From: Rhizobium halophilum
GTDB taxonomy: Bacteria; Pseudomonadota; Alphaproteobacteria; Rhizobiales; Rhizobiaceae
Length of the DNA stretch: 64,000 bases
Direction: 5' to 3'
Assembly: GCF_021648825.1 (NCBI RefSeq)
Contig: NZ_JAKJHS010000001.1
Location: 310,001 to 374,000, forward strand
A program made the translations under genes and the position numbers. This document shows positions 9,210-17,200 of the stretch, in pieces; within the stretch, counting starts at the first letter, position 1, and each line of letters opens with the position of its first letter. Below the pieces are notes generated by a model. It ran no database searches. It had not been told where the DNA came from and saw only the letters and a list, made by a program, of their open reading frames with translations.

Positions 9210-10307
9210 TCAGTCTCCGGACGCCTGGTCGGAGATGCTACCGGCTCCCGCCCTCTTCCTCGCACCCTGGAATGGATCGGCAAGTGCCGCCTCCGGCCGG
9301 CTGACGGGATATTTGATGCCGGAGATGGTGGCCGCCAGCTTCTCGGGGCCGTTCTTCTTCAGAAGGGTGCGGAAGCTGGGATGCATTCCCCCGTCGACAT
9401 AGGCGGTGACGGGAGACGCCTTGCTCTCGGCCAAGGCGGCGTCAACCTTCTGCTTCTCCGCTTCGATCTTCGCAATGAACTGCGGATCCGGCTGCGTGAC
9501 AGGGATTGGACAGGCTGCCAGTGGATCGCGTGGTTCGCCACCTTCGAAGGCTGTATTGAACACGTAACGCCGACCGCAGGCCGAGACCTTCGGCTGCTGC
9601 CTCGTAAGTTCGAAGGCGTCGTAGCCCTCTTTGAGCGTGCGCCAGAACGGCAGGTTCTCGTCACCCCTATGAAGAGCCATGTTTTCGGCCGTCATGCGGA
9701 ACGGATAGGCCTGAACCTGGAAGTGGTTCTGACCGGAGGAGAGCGCCTTTGAGACGATCGCGTAAATCTCGCCGACGCCCTGGTCAGTGAGAGCGTAGCA
9801 TCCTGCGGAAGAACATGCGCCATGAACCATAAGCGCGTCACCCGTATAGCCGAGAGCGGATTCGAGCCGATTGGGATAGCCGAGATTGAACGACACGTAG
9901 TACTGAGACTTCGGGTTCAGCATGCCCGCCGTCACATGGTAGAAGCCTTCCGGAGCCTGACGGTCCCCGTTTTTTGTCTTCGGACCAAGCTTCCCTGACC
10001 ACCTGCACATCGGATAGGTCTTGAGCAGCGCGTAGCGCCCTGACCCGTCCATCTTCCAGACTTCAAGTTCGCTTTCCTGCTTGAAGATCCTTACAAGGAC
10101 TGGGCTCCCGGCCTTCATGCCCTTCGTCGACATTTCCGCGATAATCTTGCTCGGGATCTGCGGCGGAGCCTTGGCGGCCCCGTCCAAGGCCATATCGGCT
10201 GCAACGCAACTCGACAGCAGCAGTCCCACGGCCGCCATGCCGGCGAAACGACGTATCGCATGCTGAAGGGAAGTGTTCCTGCTTCGGACGGTCGCGATCA
10301 AGTGCAT
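9210..10307 (-). CDS. L,D-transpeptidase (YkuD family) lipoprotein
   Basis: 365 residues from the ATG at 10307. An ATG at 10364 would give a longer, poorer leader. The N-terminus is basic, then AVGLLLSSC forms a lipobox, so the protein should be anchored in the envelope. The YkuD catalytic motif is present as HGACSSAGCYALTD near residues 162-175, with the nucleophilic Cys near 169. Such enzymes make 3-3 peptidoglycan cross-links or attach proteins to the wall. The C-terminal third is helical, charged and unassigned. A MerR-type promoter (10413-10443) reads directly into it, which suggests metal control. Confidence 0.87.
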   Translation of the reverse strand: MHLIATVRSRNTSLQHAIRRFAGMAAVGLLLSSCVAADMALDGAAKAPPQIPSKIIAEMSTKGMKAGSPVLVRIFKQESELEVWKMDGSGRYALLKTYPMCRWSGKLGPKTKNGDRQAPEGFYHVTAGMLNPKSQYYVSFNLGYPNRLESALGYTGDALMVHGACSSAGCYALTDQGVGEIYAIVSKALSSGQNHFQVQAYPFRMTAENMALHRGDENLPFWRTLKEGYDAFELTRQQPKVSACGRRYVFNTAFEGGEPRDPLAACPIPVTQPDPQFIAKIEAEKQKVDAALAESKASPVTAYVDGGMHPSFRTLLKKNGPEKLAATISGIKYPVSRPEAALADPFQGARKRAGAGSISDQASGD

Positions 10308-10412
10308 TCCTCTGACGTTGGTCGGTGAGCTCGTGCTGCTTTTCGGGACCAAGGTCCCTCTCATGTCGCTCGAAGACCACCGCAGAACATTACGGATCGT
10401 CGAAACTGTGCC

Positions 10413-10443
10413 ACCCTAAAACCTCTAGCGGCTTTAGCTGCAA
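10413..10443 (-). promoter_or_regulatory. MerR-type promoter/operator before the L,D-transpeptidase
   Basis: On the minus strand TTGCAG (10443-10438) and TAGGGT (10418-10413) are separated by exactly 19 bp, the long spacer that marks MerR-activated promoters. The plus strand of the spacer reads ACCTCTAGCGGCTTTAGCT, an imperfect dyad whose left half is identical to the perfect palindrome before the P-type ATPase at 15386-15404. It lies about 110 nt upstream of both the L,D-transpeptidase (minus) and the MerR gene (plus). Confidence 0.7.
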
Positions 10444-10554
10444 GAGGAAAAGTAACCCGTGTCACCCCCGCATGCCGAGCTGTTACAGGGAATGTTGACT
10501 TCACGATGGCGGGTGGTCGCGCTGGGATGAACTGCAACGACCGAGAGGATCCAA

Positions 10555-10971
10555 ATGCTGACGATCGGCGACATGGCAAAGACAACCGGCGTGAAGGTGC
10601 CTACCATCCGCTACTACGAGCAGATGGGTCTGCTTTCGCATGCAGAACGTTCCGAGGGCAACCAGCGCCGTTACTCCAGGAGCGAGCGCGACCGGCTTTC
10701 ATTCATCAAGCATGCGCGGGAACTTGGCCTGACGATAGAGGCGATCCGTGAGCTCATCGACCTCAGCCAGCATCCCGAGAAGCCATGCGCGGAAGCCGAT
10801 CGTATCGCGGCGGAGCAGCTTGCGACGGTACGCCAGAAGATCGCGAAGCTGAAGAAGCTGGAGGCGGAGCTCGAACGGATTTCGACCCATTGCCACTCCA
10901 ACCATGTGCGCGACTGCTACGTTATCAGGGCGCTGGCCAACCATGACCTTTGCGAGACGGATCACGATTAA
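10555..10971 (+). CDS. MerR-family metal regulator, CadR/PbrR-like
   Basis: 138 residues with GAGAGGA before the ATG. The helix-turn-helix (LTIGDMAKTTGVKVPTIRYYE) starts at residue 2, followed by a long dimer helix and a C-terminal metal loop. Three cysteines match the Cd/Pb/Zn-sensing pattern of CadR/PbrR: one in KPCAEAD near residue 80 and a pair spaced C-x7-C in HCHSNHVRDC near 112-120. The gene diverges from the L,D-transpeptidase and lies near the Zn/Cd ATPase. Both of those have matching MerR-type promoters, so it is the likely regulator of both. Binding of copper instead is less likely given the Cys in the dimer helix. Confidence 0.88.
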   Translation: MLTIGDMAKTTGVKVPTIRYYEQMGLLSHAERSEGNQRRYSRSERDRLSFIKHARELGLTIEAIRELIDLSQHPEKPCAEADRIAAEQLATVRQKIAKLKKLEAELERISTHCHSNHVRDCYVIRALANHDLCETDHD

Positions 10972-11100
10972 GTCGACGAGCCACACTATCGAACTCCGAA
11001 GCGGCAAGACTTCGGCCCATTAGGATTTTATTGACCATACTCGCTTCTACTAGGGCTTCCGGATCCGACCGCGATCCGTTGTAGCGTGTAGGAGTGTGCG

Positions 11101-12369
11101 GTGAGCGAGTACTGGAAGGGCATCGTCGGCCGTGTCGTAGCGACGGCTTTTCGAAGCGTCGCGGGAAGAACCTGCACTGCAGCTCTGACTGCGATGGCGA
11201 TCTTCGGTTCGCCGGGCGCCGCAGCCGCGGAGGAACGTGCGCTGAAGCTCTTCTTCACGCACACTGGCGAACGGGCGACCATCACCTACAAGCGCGACGG
11301 CCGGTTTGACCAGAAGGGCCTTGCGCAGGTAAATCGCTTCCTCCGGGACTGGCGAAAGAACGAGCCGGCGCGCATGGATCCCCGCCTCCTCGATCTCGTC
11401 TGGGAGATCTACGGCCGGAGCGGCGCCAAGGACTACATCCATATCGTTTCCGCCTACCGTTCGCCCGGCACGAACAAGATGCTCCGCGGCCGCTCGCGAA
11501 GCTCCGGCGTCGCCAAGAACAGTCAGCACACGCTCGGCAAGGCGATGGACTTCTACATTCCTGGCGTCAAGCTCTCCAAGCTCCGGGCGCTGGCGATGCA
11601 GGCGCAGGTCGGCGGCGTCGGCTACTATCCCACATCCGGATCGCCCTTCGTCCACCTCGACGTCGGGAACGTCCGCGCATGGCCCCGCATGTCCCGCCAG
11701 GAGCTCGCAACCATCTTCCCGGACGGCAAGACGATGCATCTTCCATCCAACGGCAAGCCCCTGCCTGGTTACCAGCAGGCGGTCGCGGACTACAAGCGGC
11801 GCGTCGGTTCGAAGTCGATCGAGATCGCCAGCACCGCTGGCGGAAGACGCTCGTCCAGCGCCGGAAGCAGCCTTCTCACCGCAATGCTGCCGACACCGAA
11901 AAGCCGCGCACAGGAGGCTCTGGACCTACAGGGAGGAGCGCTCGTCCAGGATCTTGACGAACCCAGCCCAAGCTACGTAGACCTTGCCTCCTTTGCCGTC
12001 CCCCTCCCCATGCTTCGGCCTGCCGCCATCGCGGAGGCGGCTCCCGTGGAGACGGCGTCTCTGGGACCGGTCACGGCTCTAGCTGCCGTCACTCTCGGCG
12101 GAGAGATGCCGCTCTCGAACCTGCGGCAGCCGTCGACCGACACGCTCGGGTTCCTTCGGTCGGAGACGGATGACGAAGACGAATTCGACTCCGAGGAAGC
12201 GATCATCTCTTGGGCGCTTTCGCCTCCTGGCAGCTCGACGGGCATGAGAGCGCCGGCGTTCCTCTTCCAGTCCGGCGCGACCGAGGCCGGCGTTCCTTCG
12301 AACGACGCACCGGTCCCCATGCCTGATGAGCCGAAATTCGATACGGGACGCTTCTGGTCGGGCAGCTAG
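11101..12369 (+). CDS. DUF882 / M15-like murein peptidase, exported
   Basis: 422 residues with a GTG start at 11101 preceded by AGGAG. A signal segment (TAALTAMAIFGSPGAAAAEE) ends near residue 46. The DUF882 domain covers about residues 50-200. Zinc-ligand motifs of the M15/MepK group are visible: SAYRSP, QHTLGKAMDF (H-x6-D) and VHLD. Members cleave peptidoglycan peptides, MepK-type ones at 3-3 cross-links made by L,D-transpeptidases. The C-terminal half is Ser/Ala/Pro-rich and looks disordered. The pairing with the L,D-transpeptidase on the other side of the MerR gene is notable. Confidence 0.85.
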   Translation: MSEYWKGIVGRVVATAFRSVAGRTCTAALTAMAIFGSPGAAAAEERALKLFFTHTGERATITYKRDGRFDQKGLAQVNRFLRDWRKNEPARMDPRLLDLVWEIYGRSGAKDYIHIVSAYRSPGTNKMLRGRSRSSGVAKNSQHTLGKAMDFYIPGVKLSKLRALAMQAQVGGVGYYPTSGSPFVHLDVGNVRAWPRMSRQELATIFPDGKTMHLPSNGKPLPGYQQAVADYKRRVGSKSIEIASTAGGRRSSSAGSSLLTAMLPTPKSRAQEALDLQGGALVQDLDEPSPSYVDLASFAVPLPMLRPAAIAEAAPVETASLGPVTALAAVTLGGEMPLSNLRQPSTDTLGFLRSETDDEDEFDSEEAIISWALSPPGSSTGMRAPAFLFQSGATEAGVPSNDAPVPMPDEPKFDTGRFWSGS

Positions 12370-12419
12370 TTCTTGCCGGCGGTTCGGGGCCGCCAGCCGG
12401 GCTGAAGATCGAAGAAATG

Positions 12420-12457
12420 ACGAAGGCGCTCGACCCGTTTCCGGGGAGCGCCTTCGT
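12420..12457. terminator. Stem-loop downstream of the DUF882 gene
   Basis: A perfect 12-bp stem (ACGAAGGCGCTC at 12420-12431 pairing with 12446-12457) encloses a 14-nt loop, about 50 nt after the DUF882 stop. No T-run follows on either strand, so it is either a weak or Rho-assisted terminator or an mRNA-stabilising hairpin. It also separates this gene from the convergent PCuAC gene. Confidence 0.45.
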
Positions 12458-12586
12458 GGACCCGGACAACTGCAAACGCGCGGCCGAGAGCGGCGCTGCA
12501 GGCAGTCATCTATGACGGGTGGTGAACCCTAGGTATGAGCTGGCTGCCTCAGTTTCAAGGGCTTCGGGTCTTGGTCACCTGCCATC

Positions 12587-13093
12587 TCAGGGCTTCGAAT
12601 GTCCCGTGTGATCCTCGGCGGGAGCCGGGGTCGACGCCTTGGCCTGGACGACGAATTCCACCTCGACCTGGCCTGCCTTCTCGAACTGCAGGGTCGCCTT
12701 GAACTTCTCGCCCTCGGCTGGACGCTGCTTCGGGTTCACGAGCATGATGTGGGCGCCGCCCGGCATCAGGTTCAAGGATTCTCCTGCGGGGATTTCGATG
12801 CCGCCCTTCGCCGGACGCATGCGGGCGACGCCGTCTACGAGCGAGGATTCATGCAGTTCCATCCGTTCGGCGACAGGCGTGCTGCCGCCGACAAGTCGAT
12901 CGGGCTCGCTGCCTGTGTTGACGATGGTGAGATATCCTCCAAGAACCGGTGCGACCGGAGGCGCTTTGGCAGACCACGGGTGCTTGAGCTCGAGGCTTCC
13001 CACCTTGAAGTCGTGGGCCGTGGAGATGCCTGGAGCGATGCCCGCAGTAACGACCGCTGCAAACGCGAGGGCCTTGATGATTTTGTGCTTCAT
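12587..13093 (-). CDS. PCuAC-type periplasmic copper chaperone
   Basis: 168 residues: a signal peptide ending at STAHD (residue 27), then a cupredoxin-like PCu(A)C domain. The copper motif is clear: MELHESS, MRP and HIML, following the H-M-x10-M-x21-H-x-M pattern. These proteins hand Cu(I) to cytochrome oxidase or to resistance proteins in the periplasm. The C-terminus adds a His-containing tail (EDHTGHSKP). It is third in a minus-strand unit after the P-type ATPase and a 23-codon ORF whose stop overlaps this start as ATGA, so translation is probably coupled. Confidence 0.9.
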   Translation of the reverse strand: MKHKIIKALAFAAVVTAGIAPGISTAHDFKVGSLELKHPWSAKAPPVAPVLGGYLTIVNTGSEPDRLVGGSTPVAERMELHESSLVDGVARMRPAKGGIEIPAGESLNLMPGGAHIMLVNPKQRPAEGEKFKATLQFEKAGQVEVEFVVQAKASTPAPAEDHTGHSKP

Positions 13094-13161
13094 GATTTCA
13101 ACTCGATATGCTCGGGATACTCTTTGGTCATCAATTCGAACATTTCCGCAGGACTCGCCAT
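13090..13161 (-). CDS. Possible 23-aa microprotein or coupling ORF
   Basis: A 23-codon ORF (MASPAEMFELMTKEYPEHIE and three more residues) starts 2 nt after the ATPase stop (TAGTGATG). Its own stop overlaps the start of the PCuAC gene as ATGA. The whole 70-nt gap between the two genes is therefore open and perfectly spaced for translational coupling. No similarity is recognised. It may be a leader that couples the chaperone to ATPase translation rather than a functional peptide. Confidence 0.38.
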   Translation of the reverse strand: MASPAEMFELMTKEYPEHIELKS

Positions 13162-13163
13162 CA

Positions 13164-15347
13164 CTATCTGATCGGACGCAGCAGGCGCAGCGCGTTCATG
13201 GTCACCAGCACGGTTGCTCCGGTATCGGCAAGGATGGCCGGCCACAGCCCGGTGATCCCGATGATCGTCGTGACCAGAAAGACCGCCTTGAGGCCGAGCG
13301 CGATGGTGATGTTCTGGTAGATGTTGCGCATCGTGCGCTTCGAGAGATCGACCATGAGGCCGACGTCGCCCACCCGCCCATGCAGAACCGCTGCATCCGC
13401 AGTCTCCAGCGCTACGTCGGTTCCGCCGCCCATGGCGATCCCGACGTCGGCGGCGGCAAGGGCCGGAGCGTCGTTGATACCGTCGCCGATCTTGCCGACC
13501 ACGAATCCTTCTCGCTTGAGCTCGCCGACTATCCGCTGCTTGTCTTCGGGCATCAGTTCAGCGCGGACCTCGATGCCGAGCTGAGCTCCGATGGCGGTGG
13601 CTGTCCGCTTGTTGTCGCCTGTCAGCATGATGATCTTGATGCCCGCATCCGTCAGCGTCTTCAGCCCGGCTACTGCGTCGGCCCGCGGCTCGTCTCTCAT
13701 GGCGATCGCACCCGCGAGGACGTTTCCGATGACGAGAACGGAGACGGTCTTTCCTTCGTCGTTAAGGGACGTGATCGTCTTCGAATGCGCCATCGGCACC
13801 GAAACACGTTCGGCGGCGGCCCTCGGCGAGCCGAAGAACACCTCGACCCCGTCGATCACTGCGGTCACGCCCTTTCCGCCGAGGGCCTTGGCGTCGGTGG
13901 CTGCCGGAGCATCGATCCCGTCCTCGTCGGCCCTTTCGAGCACCGCCAAAGCGAGCGGATGGCTTGAGCCCATTTCGAGCGCGGCTGCATAGCGCAGGAC
14001 CTCGTGGACCTTTCGGCCGAACGGCACGACGTCGGTCACCTTGGGCTTGCCTTCCGTGAGCGTGCCCGTCTTGTCGAAGGCGATGGCGGTAAGCTTGCCA
14101 AGTCCTTCAAGAACGGCGCCGCCTTTCAGGAGCAGGCCGCGGCGCGCACCCGACGACAGCGATGCGGCGATGGCGGCCGGCGTCGAGATGACGAGGGCAC
14201 ACGGGCAGCCGATCAGAAGAACTGCGAGCCCCTTGTAGAGCCATTCGCTCCAGACGCCGCCGCCGAGCAGCGGAGGGATGACGGCGACCAGCGCGGCCAC
14301 GACGACGACCCCCGGCGTGTAGTAGCGGGAGAAGCGATCGATGAAGCGTTCGGTCGGAGCCTTCGATTCCTGCGCCTCCTCGACAAGCCTTACGACGCGG
14401 GCGATGGTGTTATCGGCGGCGGCGGCCGTAACTCTCACACGTAGCGCAGCATCGCCATTGACCGTGCCCGCGAAGACATTGTCCTCGACGGCCTTCCGGA
14501 CGGGAACGCTCTCACCTGTAACAGGGGCCTCGTCGACCGAACTCTCGCCCGCGACGATGACGCCGTCGGCCGAGATCCGGTCGCCTGGGCGGACGAGGAT
14601 GATCGCACCCACTTCAAGCGTCTCTGCGGGAACTTCGCGGTTCTTCCCGGCCTCCTCCAGCATCGCCGTCTTGGGCACCAGTGCCGTCAGCGATCTGATG
14701 CTGTCGCGCGCCTTGCCCGCAGCCACGCCCTCGAGCAGTTCGCCTACCAGGAACAGGAACACGACGGCGGCCGCCTCCTCCGTGGCGTCGATGAACAGCG
14801 CGCCGACGGCGGCGATGGTCATCAGCATCTCGATCGAGAACGGAGTGCCTGCCATTGCCGCCATGATGGCGCGACGGGCGATCGGAACGAGGCCGACCAG
14901 CATTGCGACGATAAACGCGTAGGTCGCAATGTCAGGGAACAGAAGACCGATGCCGTAGGCAAACACGAGTGCGGCGCCCGCCATGATGGTCAGGCGGCCC
15001 TTCCCGCTCCTCCACCAGGGTCTTTCGGACGGGCCGTGGTCGTGGTCGTGGTGGTTGGCGTGATGTTCGACCCCGGAGCCTACACCGTGCGCGTGTTCCG
15101 TCACCGGGGTAGCAGAAGCCGACCTCGGACGTATTGGCGTCGCCTGAAATCCCAGCCCCGAGAGCTTCGTGCCCACGGCCTTGAGATCGCTGGCGTAGTC
15201 ATGGGTGACCGTCATCGTACCGGCAGTCACGGAAACGGTGACGTCGGAGATGCCAGGCATGCGCCTGACGGCCGTGTCGATCTTGCTCGCGCAAGACGCG
15301 CAGTCCATCCCGTCGACGCGGAATTTCGTCTGTGTCGGCCCATTCAT
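13164..15347 (-). CDS. zntA: Zn/Cd/Pb-exporting P1B-type ATPase
   Basis: 727 residues from the ATG at 15347, which has GAGG 9 nt upstream. The ATG at 15371 would sit almost at the predicted transcript start. One HMA domain (GMDCASC, residues 13-19) is followed by a His-rich linker (HHANHHDHDHG). Then come the TGES actuator motif near 276, the CPC transport motif (IGCPCALVIS) near 380, DKTGTLTEG near 423 and GDGINDAPAL near 619. CPC together with DKTGTLTEGKPKVTDV fits the ZntA/CadA (P1B-2) group rather than CopA. A MerR-type promoter precedes it. Confidence 0.92.
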   Translation of the reverse strand: MNGPTQTKFRVDGMDCASCASKIDTAVRRMPGISDVTVSVTAGTMTVTHDYASDLKAVGTKLSGLGFQATPIRPRSASATPVTEHAHGVGSGVEHHANHHDHDHGPSERPWWRSGKGRLTIMAGAALVFAYGIGLLFPDIATYAFIVAMLVGLVPIARRAIMAAMAGTPFSIEMLMTIAAVGALFIDATEEAAAVVFLFLVGELLEGVAAGKARDSIRSLTALVPKTAMLEEAGKNREVPAETLEVGAIILVRPGDRISADGVIVAGESSVDEAPVTGESVPVRKAVEDNVFAGTVNGDAALRVRVTAAAADNTIARVVRLVEEAQESKAPTERFIDRFSRYYTPGVVVVAALVAVIPPLLGGGVWSEWLYKGLAVLLIGCPCALVISTPAAIAASLSSGARRGLLLKGGAVLEGLGKLTAIAFDKTGTLTEGKPKVTDVVPFGRKVHEVLRYAAALEMGSSHPLALAVLERADEDGIDAPAATDAKALGGKGVTAVIDGVEVFFGSPRAAAERVSVPMAHSKTITSLNDEGKTVSVLVIGNVLAGAIAMRDEPRADAVAGLKTLTDAGIKIIMLTGDNKRTATAIGAQLGIEVRAELMPEDKQRIVGELKREGFVVGKIGDGINDAPALAAADVGIAMGGGTDVALETADAAVLHGRVGDVGLMVDLSKRTMRNIYQNITIALGLKAVFLVTTIIGITGLWPAILADTGATVLVTMNALRLLRPIR

Positions 15348-15377
15348 GTGCGGGATCCTCATGCTGTCCATAAGGAT

Positions 15378-15408
15378 GGTCTACGACCTCTAGCCGCTAG
15401 AGGTGCAA
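15378..15408 (-). promoter_or_regulatory. MerR-type promoter/operator of the metal ATPase
   Basis: On the minus strand TTGCAC (15408-15403) and TAGACC (15383-15378) are 19 bp apart. The spacer contains the perfect 19-bp palindrome ACCTCTAGCGGCTAGAGGT (15386-15404). This is the architecture of ZntR/CadR/PbrR-activated promoters. The -10 box lies 30 nt before the preferred ATPase start. The same left half-site occurs before the L,D-transpeptidase, and the CadR-like regulator at 10555-10971 is the obvious candidate. Confidence 0.82.
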
Positions 15409-15433
15409 GAGAAAAAATGAGAAGTGCGGATCC

Positions 15434-15477
15434 TTGTCCGGACGAGGACGATGAATTGTCCGGACGAGGACGATGAA
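15434..15477. repeat. Tandem 22-bp duplication
   Basis: Two perfect head-to-tail copies of a 22-bp unit (15434-15455 and 15456-15477, beginning TTGTCCGGACGAGGACGAT) lie upstream of the ATPase promoter. The unit contains the palindrome TCCGGA. The surrounding stretch, 15409-15599, holds no gene that I can support. This may be a replication-slippage scar. Confidence 0.8.
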
Positions 15478-15599
15478 GAGGTATCGCGGGGGAGTAGATG
15501 GTTTCCAACCCGCCGACGGTTCATCTCCGCTCGCCGCGCGTAAATTTTGAAGACGCGCAACGCAAAGAGCCCATCATTGAACAGCGTCGACGTCTACAG

Positions 15600-16226
15600 T
15601 CAGGGCAGAAGCCGCGACAGCGATGCTGCGAGAAAACTGCCGGCCTTGTCCGCCCCTTCGATGGAAATTGTGTGAGGCAGACCAGGAACTATGACTGTCT
15701 CGACGGCGACGCCGAGTGCCCGAAGAGTGACGGCAGCCCTGGTGCTTTCAGTTGCCGGGATAATCTCATCCCCGCTGCCGTGTATCAGCAGAACAGGAGT
15801 ACGCAGGGCTGGCTGAAGCGGCAGCGGCGAGGCAAGCCGTCCGGAGAAGCCGACTACTGCGCCGACCGGCCACCGGCCTGACGCCACCGCGTCGAGTGCC
15901 ATGATCGTGCCCTGGGAAAAGCCGACGAATGCGACACGGTCCAGCCGGTTAGAGAAGTCGTTTTCCTCGATGATCGCCGAGACCACGGCATCGAAGGAAG
16001 GCCGCGCGTCGTGGACTCGTCCGGCACGGTTTTCCTCTGTCACTCCGGCGACGCTGAACCACTGGTAGCCCGAACCGAAGCTGGAAGCGGCAGGTGCATC
16101 GGGGGAAGCAAAGGCGGCGCCAGGCAAGGCGGTTGTCCAAGCGTCGGCAAGCGGTGCGAGGTCGCTGCCGCTTGAGCCGACACCGTGGAGCATGATGACA
16201 AGGACATCGGCTGCGTTGGTAGACAT
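15600..16226 (-). CDS. Carboxylesterase/phospholipase-type serine hydrolase
   Basis: 208 residues from the ATG at 16226 (MSTNAADV) with AAGGA upstream. An ATG at 16241 overlaps the preceding gene's stop and is also possible. The fold is alpha/beta hydrolase: oxyanion region LHGVGSSGSDLAPL, nucleophile elbow GFSQGT near residue 116, the acid in HGSGDEIIP and the His in GLPHTIS. This is the esterase/dienelactone-hydrolase-like family, cytoplasmic. It is the last gene of a unit behind the glutathionyl-hydroquinone reductase and ring-cleavage-like genes, so a role on quinone- or lactone-type intermediates is inferred. Confidence 0.84.
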   Translation of the reverse strand: MSTNAADVLVIMLHGVGSSGSDLAPLADAWTTALPGAAFASPDAPAASSFGSGYQWFSVAGVTEENRAGRVHDARPSFDAVVSAIIEENDFSNRLDRVAFVGFSQGTIMALDAVASGRWPVGAVVGFSGRLASPLPLQPALRTPVLLIHGSGDEIIPATESTRAAVTLRALGVAVETVIVPGLPHTISIEGADKAGSFLAASLSRLLP

Positions 16227-16237
16227 CGTTTCGTCCT

Positions 16238-17197
16238 TCATGCCGTTGCGAACGGCAGTTGCGGGCCGACGGGAACGATTCCTGTCGGATTGAGTGCCTT
16301 GATCGAATAGTAACCGCGCTTGATGTGGTCGATGTTCACTGTTCCTCGGACGCCGGGGATAGCAAGCACCGTCTCGACATAGCGGCTGAGACTTGGGTAG
16401 TCCGCCAGCCGGCGCAGGTTGCACTTGAACAGGCCGTGATAGGCGGCATCAAAACGGATGAGAGTAACGAACAGCCGCACGTCTGCCTCGGTCATCCGGT
16501 CGCCGAACAGGAACGGGCCGCGGTTCTCAAGCCGCGTCTCCAGTTCGTCCAGCATTGTGAAGACGTCGGCAAAGGCTTCTTCATAAGCGATCTGGGTCGT
16601 CGCGAAACCCGTGCGGTAGACGCCGTTGTTGAGCATCGGGTAGATGCGCTCGTTCAGCCCGTCGATTTGCGCGCGCAGATCTTCCGGGTACAGGTCGATG
16701 CTTTCGTCACCGAGAGACCCGAAGCCTGAGTTCAGCATTCTCAGAATATCGGCGGACTCGTTGTTGACGATGGTACGGCGCTTCTTGTCGAACAGGACTG
16801 GGACTGTCGCGCGACCCGTGTAAATAGAATCGGCGCTCGTGTAGATCTCGTGGAGGAAGCTCGCTCCGTTGACGTCATCAAGGTCGGAGCCGGGATAATC
16901 GCCGAAACGCCAGCCCTGATCGGAAAGCGCCGGCTCGACGACGGACACCGAGATCACGTCCTCGAGCCTCTTGAGGGCACGCCCGATCAAGGTGCGCGAC
17001 GCCCAGGGGCAGATCAGTGCGACATAGAGATGGTAGCGCCCAGCTTCAGCTTTGAACCCGCCTTCGCCGGTCGGGCCGGCTTCGCCATCCGGGGTGATCC
17101 AGTTGCGGAAACCGGAAATCTGCCGAACGAAACCGCCCTTTTCGTCCGTCGCTTGAACCGGATGCCAGTCGGCCGTCCATTTACCTTCGACAAGCAT
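16238..17197 (-). CDS. Glutathionyl-hydroquinone reductase (Xi-class GST)
   Basis: 319 residues, start supported by AAGGAG. The catalytic signature CPWASR near residue 64 and the long insert-containing thioredoxin domain identify the YqjG/PcpF/ECM4 group. This group removes glutathione from glutathionyl-hydroquinones using a Cys nucleophile. The all-helical C-terminal domain follows (EEAFADVFTMLDELETRL, then DVRLFVTLIRFDAAYHGLF). Length is typical. It lies 3 nt after the VOC gene, so the two are co-transcribed. This fits detoxification of quinones. Confidence 0.92.
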   Translation of the reverse strand: MLVEGKWTADWHPVQATDEKGGFVRQISGFRNWITPDGEAGPTGEGGFKAEAGRYHLYVALICPWASRTLIGRALKRLEDVISVSVVEPALSDQGWRFGDYPGSDLDDVNGASFLHEIYTSADSIYTGRATVPVLFDKKRRTIVNNESADILRMLNSGFGSLGDESIDLYPEDLRAQIDGLNERIYPMLNNGVYRTGFATTQIAYEEAFADVFTMLDELETRLENRGPFLFGDRMTEADVRLFVTLIRFDAAYHGLFKCNLRRLADYPSLSRYVETVLAIPGVRGTVNIDHIKRGYYSIKALNPTGIVPVGPQLPFATA

Positions 17198-17200
17198 GTT

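Noticed and set aside
12420-12457. Stem-loop considered as a transposon or integron attachment site
   Set aside because: No core GTTRRRY-like site, no duplicated flanks and no recombinase nearby; a terminator-type or stabilising hairpin between convergent genes is simpler.
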